The notes under the pieces are model-generated. The model was given only the letters and a program-made list of their open reading frames with translations, had not been told where the DNA came from and did not search any database. From positions 1 to 36,433 of the forward strand of contig DAOVDU010000011.1 in NCBI GenBank assembly GCA_030669305.1: a stretch of DNA of 36,433 bases. The letters are read 5' to 3'. Source of the DNA: Candidatus Aminicenantota bacterium. GTDB taxonomy: Bacteria > Acidobacteriota > Aminicenantia > Aminicenantales > Aminicenantaceae. Positions 1-7,341 of the stretch are shown here, piece by piece. A program made the position numbers and the translations under genes. Position 1 is the stretch's first letter, and every line of letters starts with the position of its first letter.

Positions 1-117
1 CTTCCTGTTCAATACCTTCGTTATCGCAGACGTCAACGTCGTCTTCCCATGATCAACATGCCCTATCGTACCTATGTTTAAATGCGGCTTCGTCCGCTCA
101 AACTTTGCCTTCGCCAT
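1..117 (-). CDS. tuf: Elongation factor Tu, N-terminal fragment (cut by window edge)
   Basis: The 39 codons encode the start of EF-Tu, the GTPase that brings aminoacyl-tRNA to the ribosome. The G1 (P-loop) motif [11 protein letters not shown] is visible at about residues 19-29, after the typical [19 protein letters not shown] lead. A strong ribosome-binding site (AGGAGGTG) lies just upstream of the ATG at 117. The rest of the gene lies left of the window. It follows four tRNA genes on the same strand and is probably cotranscribed with them. The identity is secure from sequence; completeness cannot be judged. Confidence 0.96.
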   Translation of the reverse strand, partial: MAKAKFERTKPHLNIGTIGHVDHGKTTLTSAITKVLNRK

Positions 118-167
118 CCTAACACCTCCTATCTCTCTGGCTTAATGACTATTTAATCAATTTCCAT

Positions 168-240
168 AGCCCACGACCAGATTTGAACTGGTGACCCCGT
201 CCTTACCAAGGACGTGCTCTACCAACTGAGCTACGTGGGC
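168..240 (-). tRNA. tRNA-Thr (anticodon GGT)
   Basis: On the minus strand a full cloverleaf can be drawn. The acceptor stem is GCCCACG/CGTGGGC, the D-arm has GCTCAGTTGGTAGAGC, the anticodon loop TTGGTAA gives GGT, and the T-arm contains GTTCAAATC. CCA is not encoded. It lies 50 bases upstream of tuf. Confidence 0.95.
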
Positions 241-259
241 ACCTTCACTTCCATAAAAA

Positions 260-332
260 AGCGGGAAACGGGACTCGAACCCGCGACAAACGGCTTGGAA
301 GGCCGATGCTCTACCAACTGAGCTATTCCCGC
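260..332 (-). tRNA. tRNA-Gly (anticodon TCC)
   Basis: The cloverleaf on the minus strand has acceptor GCGGGAA/TTCCCGC, a standard D-arm, anticodon loop CTTCCAA giving TCC, and T-loop GTTCGAGTC. CCA is not encoded. It lies between the Tyr and Thr(GGT) tRNA genes in the tuf cluster. Confidence 0.95.
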
Positions 333-337
333 CTAAA

Positions 338-420
338 TGGGCAGGGAAGGATTCGAACCTCCGAAGCGTTCCCGCAGCGGGTTTACAGCCCGCCCCATTT
401 GGCCACTTTGGTACCTGCCC
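338..420 (-). tRNA. tRNA-Tyr (anticodon GTA)
   Basis: This is a class II tRNA with a long variable arm. Acceptor GGGCAGG/CCTGCCC pairs, the anticodon loop TGTAAAC gives GTA, and the T-loop GTTCGAATC is standard. The extra arm between the anticodon and T stems fits bacterial tRNA-Tyr. CCA is not encoded. Only 5 bases separate it from tRNA-Gly, so the two are processed from one transcript. Confidence 0.95.
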
Positions 421-553
421 ATGTATCAAGCAATAATACCAATAAATAAGTAACTGGGTAGTGACTTGTAATTTTATTCCTATGCTTATTAAATTTGGTT
501 AACTTCTTCTCTAAAACGACTCGATTGCCCAATAACCTATTCGCTCGATCAAA

Positions 554-626
554 AGCCAGCGAGAGGATTCGAACCCCCGACCCGCTGATTACAAATCAGC
601 TGCTCTACCAACTGAGCTACGCTGGC
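554..626 (-). tRNA. tRNA-Thr (anticodon TGT)
   Basis: The cloverleaf on the minus strand has acceptor GCCAGCG/CGCTGGC, anticodon loop TTTGTAA giving TGT, and T-loop GTTCGAATC. CCA is not encoded. It is the first tRNA of the cluster, 133 bases ahead of tRNA-Tyr; I see nothing recognisable in that 133-base gap. Confidence 0.95.
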
Positions 627-685
627 ATAATCTTCCGTCTGTAATCTTAAAATATTTTGAATTTTAATTTGGGAGTAATTAAAGA

Positions 686-723
686 AGAGAAAGGCCTGTT
701 CTCAGTAGATAATTACTTTCTCT
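686..723 (-). other. Possible leader hairpin before the tRNA-tuf operon
   Basis: The octamer AGAGAAAG at 716-723 (minus strand) pairs with CTTTCTCT at 686-693 around a 22-base loop. It sits between the proposed promoter and the first tRNA. It could be a processing or antitermination element, or chance pairing in A+T-rich DNA. Evidence is structural only. Confidence 0.25.
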
Positions 724-780
724 TTTTTATCGCTTCTATAAGTACCTCTTCTCTAAAAATTATAAAAATCTACTTCAACA

Positions 781-809
781 ATCCTATATTAATTTAAACT
801 TTTTGTCAA
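781..809 (-). promoter_or_regulatory. Predicted sigma-70 promoter of the tRNA-tuf operon
   Basis: A perfect -35 box TTGACA (809-804) is followed 17 bases later by TAGGAT (786-781), a 4/6 match to the -10 consensus. It points at tRNA-Thr(TGT), about 155 bases downstream. The position between the upstream protein gene end and the tRNA cluster is where a stable-RNA promoter is expected. Confidence 0.5.
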
Positions 810-829
810 GCAACTTATATTTTATTTTT

Positions 830-1336
830 TTATCTCTTCTTTTCTTTTCGGAGCCTTTCCTGCATAATTCTTGCCCTCTCCAGCTTCTCTCTCAATCCTC
901 TGTAAAAATCCTGCGAAAATATGATATATTTTGCCCGCTGAAGCAAAGTTAGATTATCATCGAGAAAATTTTCAAGCTCTTCATCCTTGCTTTTGAGAAG
1001 ATTCCTCAACTCTTTTATTCTCTTTATTCTATCTGTAAATTCCTGCTCATCATGATTCTCATTTCTCAAAATTGATCTGAGCTCTCTCATCTGTTTTCCG
1101 ATTTTTTGTTGTATTTCCTTTTTTTCTTTTTCAATCCGGCTTATTTTGGGAAAAATTTTTGCTGTTTGTTCTTCAGTAAGATCTAACGCCTGAGTCATTC
1201 TTAACAGCAACAATGTCCTAATATTATCCCTTATTCTCCTATTATTCTGTAAGTTCTCCTCACGCAAACTAGAAAATAAGACCGAACTAAAGAAAAACAA
1301 GCATCCAGAAATGATTATAATATTTTTTGTTTTCAT
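830..1336 (-). CDS. Periplasmic LTxxQ (Spy/CpxP/CnrX-like) protein
   Basis: This 168-residue protein has an N-terminal hydrophobic signal or anchor (about residues 5-23). The rest is almost entirely charged and helical, with the LTEEQ motif near residue 54 and a second degenerate one (LTLLQ, about 129). That layout is seen in the Spy/CpxP and heavy-metal-sensor superfamily, periplasmic helical hairpins that act as chaperones or as sensors of envelope stress or metals. It lies 10 bases downstream of an anti-sigma gene, itself overlapping an ECF sigma gene, so it is probably the sensory or target partner of that pair, as CnrX is for CnrH. No metal-binding His cluster is evident. The family is a fair call; the exact signal is unknown. 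Confidence 0.65.
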   Translation of the reverse strand: MKTKNIIIISGCLFFFSSVLFSSLREENLQNNRRIRDNIRTLLLLRMTQALDLTEEQTAKIFPKISRIEKEKKEIQQKIGKQMRELRSILRNENHDEQEFTDRIKRIKELRNLLKSKDEELENFLDDNLTLLQRAKYIIFSQDFYRGLREKLERARIMQERLRKEKKR

Positions 1337-1346
1337 ATCAATCCTC

Positions 1347-1949
1347 CTAAGATTCCATTTCTTTCTTTATTTCAGATTTAATGAATCTCATCTCCTCCTC
1401 TGAAAGATTCTCCCAGAAAATTAAATTTTCTTCATAGCCTAATATATCTTCCCATTCTAAAGGTTTCAGCAGTTCATCAATAGAAGCCAAGAGCATAGAA
1501 TTGAACAATGCTTCTAATTCGGAATTATCTCCAATCTCCCACGAAATTTCCTCCATGGCTTTTTCAAAAGAAAAAACATACAGTTTCTCGTCCTGAATTC
1601 CTGTAAGTTGATAGAACAGGAAAAATATAGTGATAAAGGCCACAAGTAATAATCCTGCTGCTGCAAAAATCCATTTCTGTTTTAAAGCAGGGAAAGGTCC
1701 TCTTTTTTCTCGCTTTCGTGGGAATAAGAGCTTTGCTTTCAGCCTATTACAAAAATCTTGTTTGTAAGCTTCAGAGACTCCCTGTTTTTCTAGCCCTTTC
1801 ATTTCATCATTGAGTTTCTGTATATACTCGCTATATGTCTTACAGGAGGTGCACTTTTTAAGGTGTTTCTCAATAACGGCTTTTTTCTTCCTTGATATTT
1901 CCCCATCCACGCTGTCAGAAAGCCTTCTTTCTATTTTTTTACATTTCAT
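1347..1949 (-). CDS. Zinc-finger anti-sigma factor (membrane-anchored)
   Basis: The 200-residue protein begins with a zf-HC2-type anti-sigma domain: the HxxxCxxC motif HLKKCTSC sits at about residues 29-36, preceded by the usual LSDSVDGEIS helix. One transmembrane helix follows at about residues 93-113 (WIFAAAGLLLVAFITIFFLF). The acidic C-terminal region of about 85 residues would lie in the periplasm. Such proteins hold an ECF sigma factor at the membrane until a signal releases it. The ATG overlaps the sigma-factor stop codon (ATGA), which implies translational coupling and matched amounts. The periplasmic half is not a recognised domain. Confidence 0.85.
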   Translation of the reverse strand: MKCKKIERRLSDSVDGEISRKKKAVIEKHLKKCTSCKTYSEYIQKLNDEMKGLEKQGVSEAYKQDFCNRLKAKLLFPRKREKRGPFPALKQKWIFAAAGLLLVAFITIFFLFYQLTGIQDEKLYVFSFEKAMEEISWEIGDNSELEALFNSMLLASIDELLKPLEWEDILGYEENLIFWENLSEEEMRFIKSEIKKEMES

Positions 1950-2524
1950 TTCCCATCTCCTTCTAAATAGGGAAGCAATTTAACCTGAAGCATTTTTCTT
2001 GCCTTGTGCATCCTCCATGACACCGTGTTTTCAGAACATCTAAGCACTTGAGAAGCTTGATAGTGAGTCAGTCCTTGAAAAACAACTAAAATAAAGGAGG
2101 CTCTATAATGTAATGGCAAGGAATCTACGGCCTCACTTAACATTTTTCTGAGTTCCTTTCTCAAAGACTGCTTCTCTGGAGAGAGATTCGCTTTTTCTGG
2201 ATTTTTTTCAATATTGAAATTCTCAAGCAACGCCTCTTTTTTGTTTTTTTCTCTGTTTCTTTTTTTCAGAAAATTTAAAGTCAAATTCACAGCTATCCTA
2301 TAAATCCAGGTGTAAAAGCCTGATCTTTGCTTAAAATCTTTTATGCATTTAAAAGCATGCATGAATGTCTCCTGGGCCAAATCATCAGCATCAAGATTGT
2401 TCCTTGTCAGCCATAGAATTGTTTGATAGATTCTCTCCTGGTAACGACGAGCCAACTCAGTAAAAGCATCGATGTTTCCCTTTTTGGCCTGTTCAACCAA
2501 ATGGCCGTCAGGAAAATCGTTCAT
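1946..2524 (-). CDS. ECF-family RNA polymerase sigma factor (RpoE-like)
   Basis: This is a group 4 sigma factor of 192 residues from the start chosen here. Region 2 runs from about residue 15 to 85 (AFTELARRYQERIYQ, then DADDLAQETFMHAF and FYTWIYRIAVNLTLNFLKKR). Region 4 is at about 125-185, with a helix-turn-helix around LTHYQASQVLRCSENTVSWR. A 6-codon longer start at 2542 is possible. I prefer the ATG at 2524 because an AAAGGA sequence precedes it and the N-terminus then matches RpoE in length. It heads a three-gene unit with its anti-sigma factor and an LTxxQ protein, so it likely directs an envelope- or metal-stress regulon. Confidence 0.9.
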   Translation of the reverse strand: MNDFPDGHLVEQAKKGNIDAFTELARRYQERIYQTILWLTRNNLDADDLAQETFMHAFKCIKDFKQRSGFYTWIYRIAVNLTLNFLKKRNREKNKKEALLENFNIEKNPEKANLSPEKQSLRKELRKMLSEAVDSLPLHYRASFILVVFQGLTHYQASQVLRCSENTVSWRMHKARKMLQVKLLPYLEGDGK

Positions 2525-2551
2525 ATTTCCTTTCCATTTCATTAGACATTT

Positions 2552-2582
2552 ATTTTACCAAATTCTTTGCAAAATCAGACAA
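2552..2582 (-). promoter_or_regulatory. Possible promoter of the ECF sigma operon
   Basis: An extended -10 (TGG then TAAAAT at 2557-2552) lies about 30 bases upstream of the sigma start. TTGTCT (2582-2577) could serve as a -35, but the 19-base spacer is long. No clear ECF-type (GGAAC-like) autoregulatory element was seen. Confidence 0.3.
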
Positions 2583-2590
2583 CTTAATTG

Positions 2591-2870
2591 TTATTTATGG
2601 TTCTTCTCCCGATTAGTTGATGCAAAGGGTTCGAGGGTTCGAGGATTCAAGGGATCAAGTGCTTTTCTTTCTAACGATTTAATAAGTGCTTTGAGCATCC
2701 TCTCAACCTCTCCTATCCCCTCCTGTAGTATCTCTAATTTGCCAGTCTCAATATAACCCAGGTCCCCAGATAGTAGTAATATCTGGGTTTCAATCTCACA
2801 ATTTGTAAATTTCTAAACATAGCTGATAGGACCTTTGCCAAACTTTTAATTCCTTATAATTCTTAAGCAT
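2591..2870 (-). pseudogene. Internally deleted four-helix-bundle (S23/IVP-like) protein gene
   Basis: From ATG 2870 the minus strand reads MLKNYKELKVWQRSYQLCLE and soon stops (about 2796), matching the start of four-helix-bundle proteins of the 23S rRNA intervening-sequence family. After the stop another stretch reads ETQILLLSGDLGYIETGKL, then EVERMLKALIKSLERK and LDPLNPRTLEPF, which is the C-terminal end of the same family. Roughly the two central helices are missing. The C-terminal frame continues through the inverted repeat and ends at a TAA formed by the target duplication. The gene is therefore the decayed cargo of the mobile element that contains it. The family call is from recalled sequence patterns, not a search. 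Confidence 0.65.
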
Positions 2871-2940
2871 TTCACTCGAACCCCTGACCCCTTGACCCCT
2901 TGAATCCTTATGATCCTACCAACTCTTTTGGAGATGAGCC
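2599..2940. mobile_element. MITE-like element, copy A (342 bp)
   Basis: The ends are imperfect inverted repeats of 21 bp: 2599-2619 begins GGTTCTTCTCC and the complement of 2920-2940 begins GGCTCATCTCC, with 16 of 21 positions matching. The octamer TTATTTAT lies directly before (2591-2598) and directly after (2941-2948), a perfect 8-bp target duplication. The interior is the remains of a four-helix-bundle protein gene on the minus strand. Two shorter relatives occur at 20113-20334 and 22847-23068; copy A carries about 120 bp more of the interior than they do. GG-starting ends with 8-bp A+T-rich duplications resemble the ISL3 family, but no transposase is present. Confidence 0.8.
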
Positions 2941-2980
2941 TTATTTATTCTATTTGTCTTTCTTGCTTTTTCAGAATTCA

Positions 2981-3009
2981 TTGACATGCATCTGTGTTGC
3001 TGATAAGAT
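2981..3009 (+). promoter_or_regulatory. Predicted sigma-70 promoter of purB
   Basis: A perfect TTGACA (2981-2986) is followed after 17 bases by TAAGAT (3004-3009). The predicted transcript would start about 25 bases ahead of the purB ATG. It begins only 40 bases past the right end of mobile element copy A, so that insertion spared it. Confidence 0.55.
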
Positions 3010-3039
3010 TTTACATCAATTAAAAAAAAGGGTCTACTC

Positions 3040-4341
3040 ATGATTGAACGCTATACGCTTCCAGAAATGGGAGCAATATGGACTGAACAAAATAGGTATC
3101 AGAAATGGCTCGAAGTTGAACTGGCAGTTTGTGAAGCATGGAGTAAATTGGGTAAAATTCCTCCTCAAGCTCTGCAGCAAATCAAGAAAAAAGCCGGATT
3201 TTCCATAAAACGCATTGAAGAGATAGAAAAAATTGTTAAACACGACATGATTGCATTCCTCACTTCTTTATCTGAGCATGTTGGAAAGGACTCACGCTAC
3301 ATCCATCTTGGGCTCACTTCTTATGACATCGTCGATACAGCCCTCTCTCTTGTTATAAAAGAATCTTTTAATAAAATCATAAAGGATATCAAATCCCTAA
3401 AAAAGGTTCTAAAGAGCAAAGCTCTATTTTATAAAAAAAGCGTCGTTGTGGGGAGAACACACGGAGTCCATGCAGAACCTATTACTTTTGGAATAAAACT
3501 CTTAGTTTGGCATGAAGAAGTTGAGCGCCATCTTCGACGAATCCAAAATGCTCTCGAAGTCATAAGCTTTGGAAGAATTTCAGGCGCTGTGGGAACATAT
3601 GTCCATATTGATCCCAGGGTTGAGCTTTATGCCCTAAAAAAATTAGGATTAAAACCTGTAAAAGTCTCCACGCAAGTCCTTCAGCGCGACAGACATGCAG
3701 AGGCCTTATTTGTTTTAGCTCTTCTCTGTTCTTCCCTGGATAAATTTGCAGTTGAAATCCGTCATCTTCAAAAGACCGAGGTTCTTGAGGTCGAAGAGCC
3801 TTTCACCAAAGGCCAAAAGGGTTCTTCAGCGATGCCTCATAAAAAGAATCCTGTTCGCGCTGAGAGAATTTCGGGTCTTGCTCGCGTCACAAGAGCTAAT
3901 CTTCAGGTCGCCATGGAAAACATTCCTCTCTGGCATGAAAGGGACATTTCCCATTCTTCCACTGAAAGGATTATTTTGCCTGATTCTTTTATTCTCACAG
4001 ATTTTATCCTATTTGAAACAATTGATATTTTAGAAAATTGGAAAGTCCACCCTGAAAGAATGATAAAAAACATAAACCTCACCCGAGGTCTTATTTTCTC
4101 GCAAATGGTTCTTCTCGCTCTTTTGAAAAAAAACATATCCCGCGATTACGCTTATCAATTGGTTCAGAAAAACAGTCTCAAAGCCTGGAAAGAAGATCTG
4201 GATTTTAAGAACCTCATTCAATCCGATCAGGAAATCATCAAGCTTCTATCTCAAGATGAGATTAATAAATGCTTTTCTCTTGAATCCTATCTTGAAAAAA
4301 TTGACTATATCTTTGACAAGGTCTTTTCCGATGAAAATTAG
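3040..4341 (+). CDS. purB: Adenylosuccinate lyase
   Basis: This enzyme of the fumarase/aspartase superfamily cleaves SAICAR to AICAR and adenylosuccinate to AMP, each time releasing fumarate, in cytoplasmic purine synthesis. The superfamily signature GSSAMPHKKNPV is at about residues 263-274. The TSYDIVDTA region (about 93-101) and the catalytic-His segment GRTHGVHAEP (about 138-147) are also present. The 433-residue length is normal for the short bacterial form. A good promoter lies just upstream. Downstream come an outer-membrane protein and purN, while purA is 20 kb away on the same strand. Confidence 0.96.
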   Translation: MIERYTLPEMGAIWTEQNRYQKWLEVELAVCEAWSKLGKIPPQALQQIKKKAGFSIKRIEEIEKIVKHDMIAFLTSLSEHVGKDSRYIHLGLTSYDIVDTALSLVIKESFNKIIKDIKSLKKVLKSKALFYKKSVVVGRTHGVHAEPITFGIKLLVWHEEVERHLRRIQNALEVISFGRISGAVGTYVHIDPRVELYALKKLGLKPVKVSTQVLQRDRHAEALFVLALLCSSLDKFAVEIRHLQKTEVLEVEEPFTKGQKGSSAMPHKKNPVRAERISGLARVTRANLQVAMENIPLWHERDISHSSTERIILPDSFILTDFILFETIDILENWKVHPERMIKNINLTRGLIFSQMVLLALLKKNISRDYAYQLVQKNSLKAWKEDLDFKNLIQSDQEIIKLLSQDEINKCFSLESYLEKIDYIFDKVFSDEN

Positions 4342-4347
4342 AGTCCT

Positions 4348-5202
4348 TTGAAAAAAATCATTAAGATCGTTCGAATATTGTTCTTAATGTTGTTTCTCAT
4401 ATCATGGGCGCATAGTATAGAATTAAGTTTAAAACTGTCAGGGGGACTCAGTTACATAAACTTGAAAAATACAAATCGTACACTCCAAGATTGGTCTGAG
4501 TGGCAGAAAAGAGAAGCTGATTACCGAAAAAACTGGAGTTTTTTAGGAGGGGAGGTTAGAGGTTTTCACTCTGGATTCGATTTTGAAGGCGAAATTATTG
4601 TTTCATTCACGCCTCATCTCGCGGCAGGTGTTGGGACAGGCTATATCCATGGCGAACTGAACGAGGAGAAAACCGAGATTACCTTAGAAAAAGTTCTGGG
4701 GACTTATATTTATGTGCGTCCTACTAAAGTGAGCGCTTTTCCCCTTACTCTTTCTGGATATTATTTTTTTCCCCTTAAAAAAGTTATTTTCTTCATAAAG
4801 GGAGGAGCGGGTATTATCTGGGCAAAATACATAGATAGAGAAGGAAACAAGATAACTTCAGCGACAAAATTCGCCTATCCTCAGTTGCAAAGAACATCAG
4901 CTAAAGGCTCAACTCTGTTCGGAGGCCTTGGCATAATGTATGACATAGAGCCCGGCATGCGCTTTTTTGTCGAGGGATCAGCCAGACTGGCAAAAATAAG
5001 CGGGTTTCACGGTGAGAACAAAGAAGGAGACACAGGAATTCTGTATTTTTTTGAGGAATACGATCCAGATTTGGATTTTTGGCAGGCCAAAAATAGAATT
5101 TCCGCCGATGAGCCATCAGGAGAAAACATCCGTTCTGTGGAGGAAACTACTGTTGATTTCAGCGGTTTTTCAGTTAAAATAGGAATTATTATTAAGTTTT
5201 AA
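4348..5202 (+). CDS. Predicted outer-membrane beta-barrel protein
   Basis: The 284-residue product starts at TTG (4348); this start is favoured because it gives a complete signal peptide, with KK near the N-terminus, a hydrophobic core at about residues 8-19 and likely cleavage after WAHS. The mature part has alternating polar and hydrophobic strands with many glycines and aromatics (for example HLAAGVGTGYIHGEL and STLFGGLGIMYDIEPGM). It ends in a phenylalanine (IGIIIKF), the usual C-terminal barrel strand signal. That supports a small outer-membrane barrel, but the substrate or role cannot be read from sequence. It follows purB by 6 bases and may be cotranscribed with it. Confidence 0.65.
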   Translation: MKKIIKIVRILFLMLFLISWAHSIELSLKLSGGLSYINLKNTNRTLQDWSEWQKREADYRKNWSFLGGEVRGFHSGFDFEGEIIVSFTPHLAAGVGTGYIHGELNEEKTEITLEKVLGTYIYVRPTKVSAFPLTLSGYYFFPLKKVIFFIKGGAGIIWAKYIDREGNKITSATKFAYPQLQRTSAKGSTLFGGLGIMYDIEPGMRFFVEGSARLAKISGFHGENKEGDTGILYFFEEYDPDLDFWQAKNRISADEPSGENIRSVEETTVDFSGFSVKIGIIIKF

Positions 5203-5240
5203 AAATAAATAGAACAGGTTGTTAGAATTCAGGAGACAGA

Positions 5241-5888
5241 ATGAAAAATAATATGTCAGAAGAATTTTTTAGAAGCCCAAAGAAAAGAGGGAAAATTGCG
5301 GCCTTCCTTTCTGGTCGAGGCTCAAATTTTAAGGCCATTCATGATGCTATCCAGACCGGAGCAATAGACGCAGAAATAGTTCTCGTTTTCAGTAATAAAG
5401 AAGAAGCACTAGGCCTCAAAATAGCACAAGAGCAAAATCTTGAAACCCTCTTCCTAGACCCAAAAAACTACGAATCCCATGAAGATTATGATAAAGCAAT
5501 TATAAGAGAAATAAGGAAAAGAGACGTCGATTTAATCTGTTTAGCAGGCTACATGAAGATTTTAACTCCTGTTTTCTGTAACGAGTTTAAGAACAGGATC
5601 ATGAACATTCATCCAGCCCTACTGCCTTCCTTTCCAGGCCTTCATGTCCAGAAAAAGGCTATCGATTGGGGAGTGAGATACTCTGGAGCCACTGTCCATT
5701 TTGTGACTGCAGATGTGGACATGGGACCTATCATCTTACAAACAGTGGTCCCCGTGCTCCAGGACGACACAGAGGAGACTCTGAGCGAGAGAATTTTGAA
5801 AGAGGAACATAAGATTTATCCTGAATCTGTGAAGCTGTTTTTTGAGGGGAAGCTGGAAGTAAGGAAGAAGAGAGTATTTATTAGATAA
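5241..5888 (+). CDS. purN: Phosphoribosylglycinamide formyltransferase
   Basis: PurN transfers a formyl group from 10-formyl-THF to GAR, the third step of purine synthesis. The substrate-binding loop FLSGRGSNF is at about residues 22-30. The catalytic Asn/His region MNIHPALLPSFPG is at about 114-126, and the catalytic Asp lies in VTADVDMGPI at about 149-158. A ribosome-binding site (AGGAGA) precedes the ATG at 5241. The first 17 residues are a short extension compared with most PurN proteins; a start at the internal Met5 would shorten it slightly. At 215 residues the length is normal. It belongs with purB upstream. Confidence 0.95.
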   Translation: MKNNMSEEFFRSPKKRGKIAAFLSGRGSNFKAIHDAIQTGAIDAEIVLVFSNKEEALGLKIAQEQNLETLFLDPKNYESHEDYDKAIIREIRKRDVDLICLAGYMKILTPVFCNEFKNRIMNIHPALLPSFPGLHVQKKAIDWGVRYSGATVHFVTADVDMGPIILQTVVPVLQDDTEETLSERILKEEHKIYPESVKLFFEGKLEVRKKRVFIR

Positions 5889-5989
5889 AGCAAGACAGAT
5901 AACTCAAAACTGATATAAGTAAGGAGTGAGGAGTTAGGAGCAAGGAGTAGGATAAATAATTCCAAACGCAAAGCTCAGAACTGAGAAAT

Positions 5990-6071
5990 GGTTGAAGGTT
6001 TAAGGCAAGAATAGAAGTTGGTTTAAGGTTTAAGGTTTAAGGTTTAAGGCAAGAATGAAACATTAAACATA
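5990..6071. repeat. Short TTTAAGG-type repeat tract
   Basis: Four head-to-tail GGTTTAA heptamers run at about 6020-6050 and are flanked by two copies of the phrase TTTAAGGCAAGAAT. The same vocabulary appears in the longer dispersed repeat at 13737, 31250 and 33745, so this looks like a shortened or decayed member. It lies in the purN-tyrS gap just upstream of the tyrS start. Confidence 0.6.
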
Positions 6072-6091
6072 ACTTAATGAAAGGAAAAATA

Positions 6092-7327
6092 ATGAAATCA
6101 ATAGAAGAGCAGTTTGAATACCTAAAAAAGGGCTGTGTGGAGATTATTCAGGAAGGAGAGCTCAAGGCAAAGTTGAAGCGTTCGCTGGAGGAAAAAAAGG
6201 CTTTAAAAGTTAAGTTAGGGTTTGATCCCACTGCTCCTGATATTCATTTAGGCCACACAGTTGTCATCCGCAAGATGAAGCATTTTCAAGACTTAGGCCA
6301 TGATGTAATTTTTCTCATAGGGGATTTCACGGGGCTAATCGGTGATCCCTCGGGGCGGTCAGCGACACGTCCACCCATGACTCGAGAACAGATCAAGCAA
6401 AATGCCGAAACCTACAAAAGCCAAATTTTCAAGATTCTCGATCCAGAAAAAACCATAATTGATTTTAACTCCCGCTGGCTGGGCAAATTGACTAGCTTTG
6501 AGATAATAAAACTCGCCTCTAAATACACGGTTGCAAGGATCCTGGAAAGGGATGATTTTTCAAACAGGCTGAAAAACGGCATCCCAATTTCTGTCCACGA
6601 GATTCTCTACCCGATCATGCAGGCTTACGATTCAGTTGCCTTAAAAGCTGATGTGGAACTTGGTGGAACCGACCAAAAATTCAACCTTCTTGTGGGCCGG
6701 GAAATACAGAGAGGATTTCAACAGGAGCCCCAGGTCATCATAACCATGCCGCTTCTTGAAGGCCTGGACGGCGTAGAGAAAATGAGCAAAACTTTAAACA
6801 ACCATGTTGGAATCACAGAAGCTCCAGGCGAAATTTACGGTAAAATCATGTCAATTTCAGATCCTCTGATGTTTCGTTATTATGAGCTCCTCACAGATAA
6901 GCCCCTCTTGCAAATTGAAAAATTGAAAAGAGAAGTCAAAGAAAACAAAATCCACCCCAAAGACTTAAAATCGCAACTGGGCCAGACAATCGTCTCTGAC
7001 TTCTGGGGAGAGGAAGAAGCAAAAAAAGCGGTTCAGGAATTTGAAAGAATATTCAAACACAAGGAGATTCCCGAAGAAATAGAAGCCATAGAAATAAAAT
7101 CAGGTAAAGCGAAAAGAATTGAAGATATTCCTCTTATTGAATTACTCGTAGACAGAAGTATTTTCTCCTCGCGGGGTGAGGCAAAAAGAATGATTCGCCA
7201 GGGTGGAGTCTATCTCGACGGACAAAGAATCGAAGATATCAGCATTAAGATAGATTTGGCTCAAAAGAGCGAATTTATTCTAAAAATTGGGAAAAGAAAA
7301 TTTTACAAATTAATAAAAACGGACTAA
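6092..7327 (+). CDS. tyrS: Tyrosyl-tRNA synthetase
   Basis: This class I synthetase charges tRNA-Tyr in the cytoplasm. The HIGH motif appears as HLGH at about residues 51-54 and the KMSKS loop as KMSKT at about 230-234. An S4 RNA-binding domain occupies the C-terminus ([19 protein letters not shown], about 351-369). HLGH plus the roughly 411-residue length fits the TyrS2/TyrZ subgroup. A start 15 bases earlier at 6077 is possible. I choose 6092 because AAAGGA sits 6 bases before it. A tRNA-Tyr gene lies at 338-420. Confidence 0.95.
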   Translation: MKSIEEQFEYLKKGCVEIIQEGELKAKLKRSLEEKKALKVKLGFDPTAPDIHLGHTVVIRKMKHFQDLGHDVIFLIGDFTGLIGDPSGRSATRPPMTREQIKQNAETYKSQIFKILDPEKTIIDFNSRWLGKLTSFEIIKLASKYTVARILERDDFSNRLKNGIPISVHEILYPIMQAYDSVALKADVELGGTDQKFNLLVGREIQRGFQQEPQVIITMPLLEGLDGVEKMSKTLNNHVGITEAPGEIYGKIMSISDPLMFRYYELLTDKPLLQIEKLKREVKENKIHPKDLKSQLGQTIVSDFWGEEEAKKAVQEFERIFKHKEIPEEIEAIEIKSGKAKRIEDIPLIELLVDRSIFSSRGEAKRMIRQGGVYLDGQRIEDISIKIDLAQKSEFILKIGKRKFYKLIKTD

Positions 7328-7341
7328 ACCGTTAATTTTTT

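Noticed and set aside
157-429. Open frame of 90 codons on the minus strand
   Set aside because: It runs through three tRNA genes; the protein is a translation of tRNA sequence.
2472-2756. 94-codon plus-strand frame across the sigma gene start and MITE A
   Set aside because: It overlaps the conserved sigma N-terminus in antisense and repeat DNA, with no ribosome-binding site.
5990-6071. CRISPR or origin iterons
   Set aside because: The heptamers are back-to-back with no spacers, no DnaA-box cluster and no dnaA or rep gene nearby.
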